DNA from: HXMU1420-2 sp034670145 | GTDB taxonomy: Bacteria > Pseudomonadota > Alphaproteobacteria > Rhodobacterales > Rhodobacteraceae | DNA: 64,000 bases | Direction: 5' to 3' | Assembly (NCBI GenBank): GCA_034670145.1 | Contig: JAXMOA010000008.1 | Span: 184,613 to 248,612 of the forward strand | In this document: positions 1 to 8,865 of the stretch, piece by piece | Layout: each line of letters begins with the position of its first letter | How positions within the stretch are numbered: position 1 is the first letter of the stretch | Notes under the pieces: model-generated | What the model saw: only the letters and a program-made list of their open reading frames with translations | The model's database searches: none | What the model was told of the DNA's origin: nothing | Position numbers and translations under genes: made by a program

Positions 1-1153
1 AGCTGACCAGATGCGCGGTGGCGGCCATTTCGGCGCTGAGCCGTCCGAAGGCCAGCAGGGTCACCAGGAACAGCGCGGCACCGGCAAGGCGGATTTGCAA
101 TTGTTTGCGGTTTTGCCCCGTGCACAGCAGCGTTGGCTCCAGCAGGGCAGAGAGGAAGCGGATGGCGCGCGAGGCCGCCAGGATCACCACAACGCTGGCC
201 GCCGGGAGCCAGGTTTCCTCGAATATGACCTGGACCATCGGCGCGGCGAGCAGGGCCAGCGACAGCATCATGGGCCAGATCAGCGCGCCTGCGACGGACA
301 TATTGTCGGACCAGGAGTCGCGCAGCTGGTCCAGCTGGCCTTGCTTTTCGAGCCGGGAAAACCGCGACCAGGACAGCATGCCAAGGGGCTGGAGGACAAA
401 GTCGCTGATGGTCTGTGTAATGCGTGACCCACCGCGATAGGCGCCGGTTGCCGCTGGATTGAGGAAGGCGCCCAGGATCAGGTCCGCGCCGTAGTTGGAA
501 AACATCGCCAGCAAAGAGGTGCCCCACAGGTTGGGCACGGTGCCCATGCTATGGCGCAGGGCGGCGCGGCGGATTTCAAAGCGCGGCCAGTAGCGCACCA
601 GCGCAAACGTAAGGGCAAGCGCGACAAAGCTGGCCACATAGTCGCCGATAATGAGCGCCACGATGCCATAGCCCTGCCGCAGTGCGATCCAGGTGGCGGC
701 CAACATCGCAAGCTGCGCGATCAGCGCATAGATCGAGGCCGTGCGCAGGCGTTTGGCGGCCACCAGCTGTGCCTCGTTCCAGGCGATGGGAAAGGTGAGC
801 AGCAGACCGGGGGCGAGCAGGACAAAGGCCAGTCCCGTCTCGGTCGCGGTGCCGCCGGCGATCAGCCCGATGGTGCCAGAGACGCAGGTGCCGGTCAGGG
901 CCAGCATCCCCATCAGCCAGAAATAGCTGGAGGCGTCATGGTCGGGCGCGTCGCTGCGCAGCAGGGCCTGATAGAAGCCGGTATAGATCAGCCCGGTAAA
1001 GATCACCGTGACCGTCCAGGCCAGTACGAAGCTGCCGAAGCTGGCCAGATCCACATAGCGGGAGGTCAGCATGATCGACACAAAGGTGATGAGCTGCGCA
1101 AGGATGCGGCTGATCACGCCAACGGTGTAGGGAGAGGTGAGGGTTTTCAACAT
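1..1153 (-). CDS. Polysaccharide flippase / lipopolysaccharide biosynthesis membrane protein, partial
   Basis: The reading frame opens with ATG at 1153 (MLKTLTSPYTVG...) and stays open for 384 codons to the left edge, so the C-terminus is missing. The protein is a chain of hydrophobic helices separated by short charged loops, starting with a helix that reads ISRILAQLITFVSIMLTSRYV, a usual start for Wzx/MATE-type oligosaccharide flippases (polysaccharide biosynthesis family PF01943/PF13440). Such proteins move lipid-linked glycan units across the inner membrane. The loop after helix 6 has the typical region around GADLILGAFLNPAATGAYR seen in exopolysaccharide exporters. It lies 31 bp downstream of the SDR gene on the same strand, so the two may be co-transcribed. 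The family is well supported; the substrate cannot be read from the sequence. Confidence 0.82.
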   Translation of the reverse strand, partial: MLKTLTSPYTVGVISRILAQLITFVSIMLTSRYVDLASFGSFVLAWTVTVIFTGLIYTGFYQALLRSDAPDHDASSYFWLMGMLALTGTCVSGTIGLIAGGTATETGLAFVLLAPGLLLTFPIAWNEAQLVAAKRLRTASIYALIAQLAMLAATWIALRQGYGIVALIIGDYVASFVALALTFALVRYWPRFEIRRAALRHSMGTVPNLWGTSLLAMFSNYGADLILGAFLNPAATGAYRGGSRITQTISDFVLQPLGMLSWSRFSRLEKQGQLDQLRDSWSDNMSVAGALIWPMMLSLALLAAPMVQVIFEETWLPAASVVVILAASRAIRFLSALLEPTLLCTGQNRKQLQIRLAGAALFLVTLLAFGRLSAEMAATAHLVS

Positions 1154-1184
1154 GGTTGCCCGGCCCCGGGGTGTGTCCCGGGCT

Positions 1185-1946
1185 TTATCCTGCGGTCCAT
1201 CCGCCATCCACCAGCATAGAGGTGCCCGTGACCAGGGCAGAGGCATCGCTGGCGAGATAGAGGATTGCGCCCATGATGTCTTCGACCTCGCCTATGCGGC
1301 CAAGTTTGATCTTGTCCTCGATCCAGGCCACGCGCTCGGGGCGGGCAAAGGTCGGCTCGGTCAGGGGGGTGCGGATGAAGGTGGGCGCGACCGCATTGAT
1401 GCGGATGCCCAGGGGGCCCCATTCGATGGCCATGGCCTTGATCATGCCTTCCAGCCCCCATTTGGAGGCGCAATAGACAGTGCGGTCCTGGCCGCCCACA
1501 TGCCCCATCTGGGACGAGATATGCACGATGGAGCCGGGCCGGCCCGCGGCCTGCATGGCTTTGGCGCTCCAGGCTGACAGGAAATAGGCCGAGCGCAGGT
1601 TCAGGTTCATGACCCGGTCGAATTCTTCGGGGGTGGTGTCAAAGGCCGGATCGGGCAGGGCGGTCCCGGCCGAGTTCACGACGATGTCAAAGACCTGCCC
1701 CTCCAGCGCGCCCTGCAAGGCGGTCAGGTCGCCCTGATCCAGCACCAGCGTTTCGGCGGACCAGCCGTTTGCCTGCATGGCGGCGCGGGTGTCTTCCAGC
1801 CGGGCGGCGCCGCGTGCTGCCAGCACCACATGGGCGCCATTGGCCGCCAGCGCCGTGGCACAGCCCTGACCGATGCCAGAGGAAGCGCCGGTGATCAGGG
1901 CGCGTTTGCCATCAAGGCGGAAGGACGGGGGCGTGGGCAGTGTCAT
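1185..1946 (-). CDS. SDR family NAD(P)-dependent oxidoreductase
   Basis: A 253-residue classical short-chain dehydrogenase. The nucleotide-binding motif TGASSGIG is at residues 19-26, an NSAG motif replaces the usual NNAG, and the catalytic YCASK (YxxxK) follows the active-site serine region HISSQMG. The ATG at 1946 is preferred over the upstream in-frame start at 2057, because MTLPTPPSFRLDGKRALITG has the usual short lead before the Rossmann strand. It is divergent from the acyl-CoA dehydrogenase gene with 165 bp between starts, and may belong with that acyl-CoA degradation set as a 3-hydroxyacyl-type dehydrogenase. Downstream on the same strand is the flippase. The substrate is unknown. Confidence 0.9.
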   Translation of the reverse strand: MTLPTPPSFRLDGKRALITGASSGIGQGCATALAANGAHVVLAARGAARLEDTRAAMQANGWSAETLVLDQGDLTALQGALEGQVFDIVVNSAGTALPDPAFDTTPEEFDRVMNLNLRSAYFLSAWSAKAMQAAGRPGSIVHISSQMGHVGGQDRTVYCASKWGLEGMIKAMAIEWGPLGIRINAVAPTFIRTPLTEPTFARPERVAWIEDKIKLGRIGEVEDIMGAILYLASDASALVTGTSMLVDGGWTAG

Positions 1947-2111
1947 GTTGTGGGTCCTGTGGCTGGGGCCAGAGCTTGGTCCGCCCGGGCTGGCAGGACC
2001 GGGCGGCTTGTCCCGGCTTGTCACATTCGGGGGCCTGTCTGCAAGTTCGAGGCGCAAGTCGCGCTTGAGCTTGGAGAAAATATCACCAATCTGGGTTCAG
2101 GGGAGACATTG

Positions 2112-3263
2112 ATGAGCGAACATTTGCAATCCATCCGCGAAGGTGTGGCCACCGTGTGCCGCGCATTTGACGATGCCTACTGGTTGGCCCGGGATGAAGA
2201 CGGGGTTTACCCGCACGCGTTTCATGCGGCCCTGGCCGCGGGCGGCTGGTTGGGCATCACGATGCCCGAGGCCTATGGCGGGGCTGGTCTGGGCGTCAGC
2301 GAAGCCGTCGTGATGATGCATGAGATCGCCAAATGCGGTGCCATGACGGCGGCCAGCTCTGTGCATATCAACATGTTCGGGACGCATCCGATTGTGGTGC
2401 ACGGATCGGATCAGCAAAAGGCCGACTGGCTGGCGCCTTTGATTGCGGGGGATGTGAAGGTCAGCTTTGGTGTGACAGAGCCGGACGCGGGGCTGGACAC
2501 GACCTCGATCAAGACCTTCGCCCGCCGGGTCGATGGTGGCTGGCTGGTGCGCGGGCGCAAGATCTGGAACACGACGGCGCAGGTGGCGGATCGGATCATG
2601 CTGCTGGCGCGCACCACGCCCAAAGAGGAGGGGGCAAAGCGCACCGATGGTTTGTCGCTGTTTTACACGCCCTTTGACCGCGAGCGGATCGAGGTGCGCC
2701 GGATACCGAAGATGGGGCGCAAGGCGGTGGATTCCAACATGTTGTTCATCGACGATCTGTTCATTCCTGCGGGCGATCTGATCGGTCAGGAGGGGGCGGG
2801 CTTTGGCTATATTCTGGATGCGATGAACCCCGAGCGTATCCTGATCGGGGCCGAGGCCGTGGGCATCGGGCAGGATGCCCTGGCGCGGGCGGCAGGCTAT
2901 GCGGTAGAGCGCGAGGTCTTTGGCCGGCCCATCGGGCAGAATCAGGCGATTCAGCATCCGCTGGCGGAAAACTGGATGGAGCTGGAGGCGGCCTGGCTGA
3001 TGGCCGAGCGGGGGGCGGCATTGTTTGACGCGGGCGCGCCTTGCGGAGCGGAGGCGAATGCGGCCAAGTTTCTGGGCGGGCGGGCCGGGTATAACGCCTG
3101 TTTGCAGGCGATGATGACCCATGGCGGCATGGGATATGCCAAGGAATATCATGTAGAACGGTTGCTGCGCGAGGTGTTGATATGTCGGCTGGTCCCGGTG
3201 AGCGAACAATTGATTGCCTCCTTTATCGGCGAGCGGGTCCTGGGCCTGCCCAAATCCTATTGA
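2112..3263 (+). CDS. Acyl-CoA dehydrogenase
   Basis: A 383-residue FAD-dependent acyl-CoA dehydrogenase, which oxidises an acyl-CoA to the 2-enoyl-CoA and passes electrons to ETF. The order is typical: N-terminal helical domain, FAD region with FGVTEPDAGLDTTSIKT, the beta domain, and the C-terminal helical domain with the MTHGGMGYAKEYHVERLLRE segment. The chosen ATG at 2112 is preceded by GGGGAGA and gives normal family length; the frame is open further upstream but that part is not conserved in character. The gene ends 19 bp before the acyl-CoA ligase gene on the same strand, so ligase and dehydrogenase probably act on the same acid. Chain-length preference cannot be read. Confidence 0.93.
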   Translation: MSEHLQSIREGVATVCRAFDDAYWLARDEDGVYPHAFHAALAAGGWLGITMPEAYGGAGLGVSEAVVMMHEIAKCGAMTAASSVHINMFGTHPIVVHGSDQQKADWLAPLIAGDVKVSFGVTEPDAGLDTTSIKTFARRVDGGWLVRGRKIWNTTAQVADRIMLLARTTPKEEGAKRTDGLSLFYTPFDRERIEVRRIPKMGRKAVDSNMLFIDDLFIPAGDLIGQEGAGFGYILDAMNPERILIGAEAVGIGQDALARAAGYAVEREVFGRPIGQNQAIQHPLAENWMELEAAWLMAERGAALFDAGAPCGAEANAAKFLGGRAGYNACLQAMMTHGGMGYAKEYHVERLLREVLICRLVPVSEQLIASFIGERVLGLPKSY

Positions 3264-3282
3264 TGGGTGTGGGGGAACGGGC

Positions 3283-4818
3283 ATGAACCCGGCAGAGTGG
3301 CTGCGCCGTGCGGGCGCGCTCTATCCGCATCGGCCGGCCTTGTTTCGTGGCGCGCAGGAGGTGGCGGATTACGCGACATTCGCTGCGCGCGCGGCGGCTA
3401 TTGCCGGTGCGATGCAGGCCCGTGGTCTGAAGCGCGGCGACCGGGTGGCGGTGGTGATGAAGAACTGCACCGAGTATCTGGAGGCGCTTTACGCCATTTG
3501 GTGGATCGGGGCTGTGGCTGTGCCGGTCAACGCCAAGCTGCACGCCAAAGAGGCCGCCTGGATCCTGGAAAACTCCGCCGCCCGCCTGGCCTTTGCGACG
3601 CCAGAGATTGCACAGGCTCTGGCCCCCCTATGCCCGCCTTCTGTGCAAGAGGTGATTGTCAGCGGACCTGCGTTTGAGCTGCTGTATCAGGCGCCGCCCG
3701 TGCCCGCGCCGGTGGGGATTGCAAGTGATCAGATGATCTGGCTGTTTTACACCTCGGGCACGACGGGGCGGCCCAAGGGCGTGATGATCTCGGCGGGAAA
3801 TGTCCTGGCCATGGTCGCCGGTTATCACGCGGATTTGGGGGTGCCCGGGGCTGGCGATGCGGCGCTCTATGCGGCTCCGATGAGCCATGGGGCGGGGTTT
3901 TACAACTTTCTGATGGTCCTGTCCGCAGCGCGCCATGTGGTGCCGGATTCGGGCGGGTTCGACGCCACAGAGGTTCTGGAACTGGCGCAAACCACGCGCC
4001 GCGTGTCGATGTTTGCGGCGCCGACGATGGTGCGGCGGATGACGGATGTGGCGCGCGCGCGCGGATATGACGGCGATGGGCTGGACCTGATCGTCTATGC
4101 GGGCGGGCCAATGTATCTGGCCGATATCCTGGAGGCGGGCGCGGTCTTTGGCGACCGTTTCGCCCAGATCTACGGGCAGGGGGAATGCCCGATGGGGATC
4201 ACCGTTCTGCCCCGCGCGATGGTCTCTGATCGCGCAGATCCACGTTGGCGGGCGCGTTTGCTGGGCGTCGGCTATGCGCAATCCATCAGCCGGGTTCGGG
4301 TGGTGGACGGGCAGGGGGCAGAGCTGCCCCGGGGGCAGATCGGAGAGATTGTGGTGCAGGGGCCTGCGGTGATGCTGGGCTATTGGGAAAACCCGGCCGC
4401 AACCACGGACACCCTGCGCGACGGATGGCTTTGGACCGGCGATATGGGGGCGATGGATAGGGACGGATTTCTGACCCTGCATGACCGGTCCAAGGATATG
4501 ATCGTGACGGGCGGCTCCAACGTTTACCCGCGCGAGGTCGAGGAAGTTTTGCTGACGCATCCGGATGTGGCCGAAGTCTCGGTCGTTGGACGCCCGCACC
4601 CGGAATGGGGAGAAGAGGTAGTCGCCTGCGTGGTGCCCGTATCCGCAGGCCAATGCGACCCGGCACAGCTGGATGCGCTGTGCCGGGACAATATCGCCCG
4701 TTTCAAAGCGCCCAAAGCCTATGTGCCGATGACAAGCCTGCCCAAGAACAACTATGGCAAAGTGGTCAAGACAGAGCTGCGCGCCCTTGTCCAACAGGAC
4801 CCCGACCCGCCGCAATAG
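3283..4818 (+). CDS. Acyl-CoA synthetase (AMP-binding, ANL superfamily)
   Basis: A 511-residue adenylate-forming ligase that activates a carboxylic acid as its CoA thioester using ATP. The P-loop motif FYTSGTTGRPKGVM, the second core motif around YGQGECPMG (in place of YGxTE), the hinge TGDMGAMDRDGFLTLHDRSKDMI, and the C-terminal catalytic lysine in PKNNYGKVVKTEL are all present. The start at 3283 (MNPAEWLRRAG) follows GGGGGAACGG. It directly follows the acyl-CoA dehydrogenase gene and is followed, 188 bp later, by an MFS transporter, which suggests uptake, activation and first oxidation of one carboxylic acid. The GQGE motif is less common than YGSTE; the substrate is not predictable. Confidence 0.93.
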   Translation: MNPAEWLRRAGALYPHRPALFRGAQEVADYATFAARAAAIAGAMQARGLKRGDRVAVVMKNCTEYLEALYAIWWIGAVAVPVNAKLHAKEAAWILENSAARLAFATPEIAQALAPLCPPSVQEVIVSGPAFELLYQAPPVPAPVGIASDQMIWLFYTSGTTGRPKGVMISAGNVLAMVAGYHADLGVPGAGDAALYAAPMSHGAGFYNFLMVLSAARHVVPDSGGFDATEVLELAQTTRRVSMFAAPTMVRRMTDVARARGYDGDGLDLIVYAGGPMYLADILEAGAVFGDRFAQIYGQGECPMGITVLPRAMVSDRADPRWRARLLGVGYAQSISRVRVVDGQGAELPRGQIGEIVVQGPAVMLGYWENPAATTDTLRDGWLWTGDMGAMDRDGFLTLHDRSKDMIVTGGSNVYPREVEEVLLTHPDVAEVSVVGRPHPEWGEEVVACVVPVSAGQCDPAQLDALCRDNIARFKAPKAYVPMTSLPKNNYGKVVKTELRALVQQDPDPPQ

Positions 4819-5006
4819 CACCAACGCCACAGCCTCTGTTTTCCAGGAATTGGGCCCGGACCCTGGCGGGTCAATTTCGGCGGCCAGACAGTTTTGCCTT
4901 CGCACATGGATTTTATGCGATCCGGGGGACACAAAACGCAGCTTGTTTTCTGGCCATGCGTGCAGGATGGTTGTTCATCCCTGTTTCAGGGGAGGGGCGA
5001 GAGCAG

Positions 5007-6212
5007 ATGAACACGCATTCCACACTTCCCAAGTCGACTGTCTACGCAGCCATTTTGGCCGGCTGTATCATTGCCTTCCTCGGATTTGGGTTTTCCGCGA
5101 CGTTTGGGGTCTTCCTGAAACCTATGTCGGCGGATCTGGGCTGGGGAAGAGAGATCTTTTCCCTGTCCGTCGCCATTCAGGCTTTGGCATGGGGGATCAC
5201 GCAGCCGTTCGCGGGCATGGCTGCGGATCGTTACGGAACCGCGCGTGTTCTGGCGTTTGGCGCGATATGTGCCGCGCTCGGTTTCTTCCTCCGGGGGTCG
5301 GTGATGAACCCGGAAGTGTTTGTGTTCTCTGGCGTGATCGTCGGAATTGGGACCGGGGCGTGCTCTTTCCCCGTTGTGATCGCGGCCCTGAGCAAGGTTG
5401 TGACAGTTAAGCAGCGCAGTTTTGTGATGGGGCTTGGCACGGCTGCGGCCTCTTTGGGAATGTTTGCGGCAGCCCCGGCCACCTCTGCGATGATTGGCTA
5501 TTTTGGCTGGCAGCAAACGATCATTCTCATCAGTCTCAGTTTTGTCGCGATCCTGCCTTTCCTTGTTTTTGTCGCGCGCGTGTCCGTGCCGACAGCGGCC
5601 GCGCAAGGCGCCGCTGCCTTTGGAAACGCCGTCAAGACCGCATTCAGCGATCGGAGCTATTTGTGCCTGTTCTTCGGGTTCTTCGTCTGCGGTTTCCACG
5701 TTGCATTCATTGGAACACATCTTCCGGCTTATATTGCTGACCTCGGATTGCCGATCATTGTTGGGGGGTGGTCTTTGGCACTGATTGGACTGTTCAATAT
5801 CGCGGGCTCTTTTCTGGCCGGCTGGAGCGGGCAGAGACAGTCCAAAAAGACCCTGTTGTCGGGCATTTACCTATCTCGCGCCGTCGTCATCACAGTTTTT
5901 GTGCTCACACCCGTGTCACCCATGACGATCTACATTTTCTCAGCTGTCATGGGGCTTTTGTGGCTTTCGACCGTTCCCTTTACAATGGGGCTGGTCGCGC
6001 AGACCCAGGGCCTTACATATCTGTCGACCCTGGCCGGACTGGTGTTCTTTAGCCACCAGGTCGGAAGTTTCGCCGGTGCGTGGTTGGGCGGGCGCATTTT
6101 CGACATCTACGACAGTTACACGCCGATGTGGTGGGCTGCGGTTGTCTTTGGGGTGCTTGCCGCGCTCATCCACATGCCGATCGAAGAGAACAAGGCACCC
6201 GAACCGGCCTGA
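5007..6212 (+). CDS. MFS transporter (monocarboxylate/oxalate-type)
   Basis: A 401-residue major facilitator superfamily permease with about 12 hydrophobic segments. The first helix (STVYAAILAGCIIAFLGFGFSA) followed by TFGVFLKPMSADLGW, and the loop MAADRYGTARV after helix 2, are like the OFA/monocarboxylate group. The ATG at 5007 is preceded by GGAGGGGCGAGAGC, a good ribosome binding site; the frame is open upstream without a convincing start. The position after an acyl-CoA ligase and an acyl-CoA dehydrogenase suggests that it imports the organic acid those enzymes use; this is inference from context. It is convergent with the aminotransferase gene. Confidence 0.9.
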   Translation: MNTHSTLPKSTVYAAILAGCIIAFLGFGFSATFGVFLKPMSADLGWGREIFSLSVAIQALAWGITQPFAGMAADRYGTARVLAFGAICAALGFFLRGSVMNPEVFVFSGVIVGIGTGACSFPVVIAALSKVVTVKQRSFVMGLGTAAASLGMFAAAPATSAMIGYFGWQQTIILISLSFVAILPFLVFVARVSVPTAAAQGAAAFGNAVKTAFSDRSYLCLFFGFFVCGFHVAFIGTHLPAYIADLGLPIIVGGWSLALIGLFNIAGSFLAGWSGQRQSKKTLLSGIYLSRAVVITVFVLTPVSPMTIYIFSAVMGLLWLSTVPFTMGLVAQTQGLTYLSTLAGLVFFSHQVGSFAGAWLGGRIFDIYDSYTPMWWAAVVFGVLAALIHMPIEENKAPEPA

Positions 6213-6261
6213 CGCGTTTCGAGCCAAACCCGAACGCCCCGGTTCAACAGATCAACCCACT

Positions 6262-7389
6262 TTACCCGTCCCAATCCTCCAGCAGGGCCGACATCCGCTC
6301 CAGCCCCAGCGCCAGGTTGCTCTGAGCGCCGCCGCCAACCCCAAGCCGGATGTGATGGGGCAACCCATATGCGCTGCCCGGCAACAGGAAGGTCCGGTAA
6401 GGATCCGCCAGCAACCGCGCTGCGAAGGCATCCGAGTTGATACCGCCCCGCAACCGCGCCAGGCCAATCAGCCCGGCCTGCGGTTTGTGCCAGCCCAGTT
6501 GCGATTGTGCGGCGACATAAGCGTCGAGCAGATCCAGAGTGTCCCGTCCGGCCTTGCGCGCATCACGCAGCGCTTTGTTCAGACGATCGGGGCGCAGGGC
6601 GATTTCCGCCAGGGTTTCGCCCATGATGTTCATGATTTCAGAGCTGTTCTCGCGCAGCACCACCGCATCCATCACCAGGCCCGGATCCTGACAGATCAGC
6701 CAGCCGGTGCGCAGCCCCTGCAGACCAAGCGCCTTGGAAACGCTGCCCGTGGTGATGCCGCGCGGATAGATCCCTGCAATCGAAGGGGCGCGGGGACCGG
6801 CCCATTCCAGACCCGCATAGACCTCATCCACCAATAGCCAGGCACCGACCCGATCAGCGATGGCGGCAATGGCCCGCAGCTCTTCCTCGGGGATCATGCG
6901 CCCGGTCGGGTTGTTGGGGTTGGTCAGAAAGATGAGCCGCGTGCGTGGCGTCACGGCCTCCTCCAGCGCCGCCAGCGGCAGCGCCCATCCGGCGGCCTCA
7001 TCCCGGCAAACCGGGCGGATCGTCGCCCCGACCGCCTGTGCCAGAACCTCGGCCTGGGGCCAGCCGGGCCGTTCGACAACCACCTCGTCACCGGGCTGAA
7101 CCAGCTGCATGAATGCCAGGTAATTCGCCTCGGCAGCCCCCGCAGTGATCAGCACATGATCGGCCTGGCACTGTCCCCGCAACCCGGCCTGGGCCAACAC
7201 GTGGTCGCGCAGTTCCGGCAGGCCCAGAAACGACCGCCCATTCCAATCCAGCCGCATCTCCGGATCCAGATCATCCAGGAAATCGCCCAAACGCGGGCTC
7301 TGGGACAGGGAAAAGCCAAGGAAAGCCTCCGGCTCCGCCTTGGTGGTATCCAGCAGGTATTGAAATAGGGTATGAATTTGGACTTTCAT
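6262..7389 (-). CDS. Class I/II pyridoxal phosphate aminotransferase
   Basis: A 375-residue fold-type I PLP enzyme. Visible features are the cofactor region ITAGAAEANY, the NPNNPTGRMI segment around residues 157-165, the LLVDEVYAGLEW strand that holds the PLP-contacting Asp and Tyr, and the Schiff-base lysine K219 in GSVSKALGLQGLRTGW. Such enzymes transfer an amino group from an amino acid to a 2-oxo acid. The gene starts only 28 bp from the start of the divergent metallo-hydrolase gene, so the promoters must overlap with each other or with coding sequence. Substrate unknown. Confidence 0.9.
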   Translation of the reverse strand: MKVQIHTLFQYLLDTTKAEPEAFLGFSLSQSPRLGDFLDDLDPEMRLDWNGRSFLGLPELRDHVLAQAGLRGQCQADHVLITAGAAEANYLAFMQLVQPGDEVVVERPGWPQAEVLAQAVGATIRPVCRDEAAGWALPLAALEEAVTPRTRLIFLTNPNNPTGRMIPEEELRAIAAIADRVGAWLLVDEVYAGLEWAGPRAPSIAGIYPRGITTGSVSKALGLQGLRTGWLICQDPGLVMDAVVLRENSSEIMNIMGETLAEIALRPDRLNKALRDARKAGRDTLDLLDAYVAAQSQLGWHKPQAGLIGLARLRGGINSDAFAARLLADPYRTFLLPGSAYGLPHHIRLGVGGGAQSNLALGLERMSALLEDWDG

Positions 7390-7417
7390 GGACCACCGGC
7401 GCTTGGGAGGACAAGAT

Positions 7418-8176
7418 ATGCAGGGTCAAACCTATCTCACCGGGCGGCCCGTGTCGCTGACCATTCTGGACTATGGGCTGTTTCGGGTGCATGCCAACGG
7501 TCGCGTGATCGGCATTTGCGGCGCTCTCATCCAGACCGACGCAGAAGAGCGCGTGTTGGTGGACACCGGCTTTCCCGCCAAATACGCGCAGGATCCGCAA
7601 ACCGCCACCACAGAGGATCGGCTCTACGAATTCGGCGAAGTTCTGTCCTGCACGCCGCAGAACCTGCCCGCCGCCCAATTGGCCCGGGCCGGCATCGCGC
7701 CTCAGGATATCACGCTGCACATCCTGACCCATACCCATATCGACCACATCGGCGGGCTGGGCGATTTCCCGCAGGCCCCCATTGTGGTTGCCGCCTCAGA
7801 GCGCGCCTTGCCCAAACCCTTGTATTGGGGCGATGTGCAACCGGTTGACTGGCCCGATGTGACCTACCTGCCAGTCAATGAGGATACAGAGCTGGGCCCC
7901 GGTTTTCAGCTTTTGCTGGTGCCCGGACATGCACCCGGTCAGCTGGCGCTGCGGTTGGAGTTGCCGGAAACCGGCGTGGTGATATGGGCCAGCGATGCAA
8001 TCTCGCGCCCCGAAGAAATCGAAGACCGCTTTGCCGGCTCATGGAACGAACCACAGGCCATCGCCAGCGCGGCACGGTTGATGGATATGGCCGCACGAGA
8101 CAAGGCCTTTGTCATCTACGGCCATTGTCCGGCGCAATGGCCGGAACTGCGCAAATCACCTGACGCCTATCTGTAA
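7418..8176 (+). CDS. MBL-fold metallo-hydrolase (lactonase-like)
   Basis: A 252-residue metallo-beta-lactamase-fold protein. The metal site motif is THTHIDHIGGLGDF (HxHxDH), with further ligands in VPGHAPGQLAL, IWASDA and the final YGHCPAQW. The layout resembles the AttM/AiiB group of quorum-quenching lactonases, but the family is broad and function is not assured. The ATG at 7418 (MQGQTYLTGRPV) follows GGGAGG at a good distance; an in-frame ATG at 7388 would overlap the divergent aminotransferase start and lacks such a site. It is followed by an AT-rich perfect inverted repeat that may end transcription. Confidence 0.88.
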   Translation: MQGQTYLTGRPVSLTILDYGLFRVHANGRVIGICGALIQTDAEERVLVDTGFPAKYAQDPQTATTEDRLYEFGEVLSCTPQNLPAAQLARAGIAPQDITLHILTHTHIDHIGGLGDFPQAPIVVAASERALPKPLYWGDVQPVDWPDVTYLPVNEDTELGPGFQLLLVPGHAPGQLALRLELPETGVVIWASDAISRPEEIEDRFAGSWNEPQAIASAARLMDMAARDKAFVIYGHCPAQWPELRKSPDAYL

Positions 8177-8222
8177 GCCGCCTCATGGCGGATCGCACCA
8201 AAATTTCAAAGATCCGACAATA

Positions 8223-8241
8223 GAAAATTCGCAGAATTTTC
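8223..8241 (+). terminator. AT-rich palindrome after the metallo-hydrolase gene
   Basis: GAAAATTC, then GCA, then GAATTTTC forms a perfect 8-bp stem with a 3-nt loop, 47 bp after the stop codon of the metallo-hydrolase gene. The same core occurs again downstream of the SufE-type gene at 16525-16545. It may act as a terminator or mRNA end, but the stem is AT-rich and there is no long T-run, so this is tentative. Confidence 0.4.
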
Positions 8242-8258
8242 GTCTGAAAAAGCCGCGC

Positions 8259-8289
8259 AAAAGAAAACGCCGCCCGAATGGGGCGGCGT
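8259..8289 (-). terminator. Rho-independent terminator of the bactofilin gene
   Basis: Read on the minus strand, GGGCGGCGT pairs perfectly with its complement arm (ACGCCGCCC at 8267-8275, GGGCGGCGT at 8281-8289) across a 5-nt loop and is followed by a TTTTCTT tract. It lies 55 bp past the bactofilin stop codon. Confidence 0.8.
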
Positions 8290-8343
8290 GTCTGTGTCTT
8301 TCCGGTGATCACTGCCCGGCGCCCAGAGCGCCGGTGTCCCGGA

Positions 8344-8865
8344 TCAACCCGCGTCAGGCTTGGACTTGGCAGGCGCCTTGGCCTCGGCCGCCGCCTTGCG
8401 CCCTGCCGGGCTCAGCGGATCATCCTGGCGCTGAACAGAGCCTTCAAAATGGGCGCCGCTTTCAATCGCGATGGTCTTGTGAATGATGTCGCCTTCAACC
8501 CGTGCGGTCGACGACAGGCGCACCTTCAGGCCCCGGACACGGCCAACGATTCGTCCGTTGATCACCACGTCATCTGCCGTGACTTCGCCCTTGATCGTCG
8601 CGGTTTCGCCGATTGTCAGCAAATGCGCCCGGATATCGCCCTCGACGATTCCCTCAACCTGGATGTCGCCGCTGGTCTTGATGTTGCCTGTAATGTGCAA
8701 ATCAGGTGACAGGGTCGATGCCGGAGGTTTCGGCTTCGGCGCGCTTGGCTTAGGGTCGAGCGGCTTGGACGGCGGGGATGCCGGAATTGCCGAACTTGTT
8801 GGGGCAGGCGCCGGTGTGTCAGCGGCCTTCGGGCCGGGCTCGTTTATTTTGCTTTTAGAAAACAT
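8344..8865 (-). CDS. Bactofilin (polymer-forming cytoskeletal protein)
   Basis: A 173-residue bactofilin. After a Pro/Ala/Lys-rich disordered head (residues 1-48) comes the DUF583 right-handed beta-helix core with repeating short strands such as LHITGNIKTSGDIQVEGIVEGDI and IKGEVTADDVVINGRIVG, then a charged tail. Bactofilins polymerise without nucleotide at the inner face of the membrane and position cell-wall enzymes. The start codon overlaps the last 11 nt of the upstream M23 peptidase gene, so translation is probably coupled. Bactofilin-M23 pairing is a known arrangement in alphaproteobacteria and in Helicobacter shape genes. Role in shape or stalk-like growth here is inferred. Confidence 0.93.
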   Translation of the reverse strand: MFSKSKINEPGPKAADTPAPAPTSSAIPASPPSKPLDPKPSAPKPKPPASTLSPDLHITGNIKTSGDIQVEGIVEGDIRAHLLTIGETATIKGEVTADDVVINGRIVGRVRGLKVRLSSTARVEGDIIHKTIAIESGAHFEGSVQRQDDPLSPAGRKAAAEAKAPAKSKPDAG

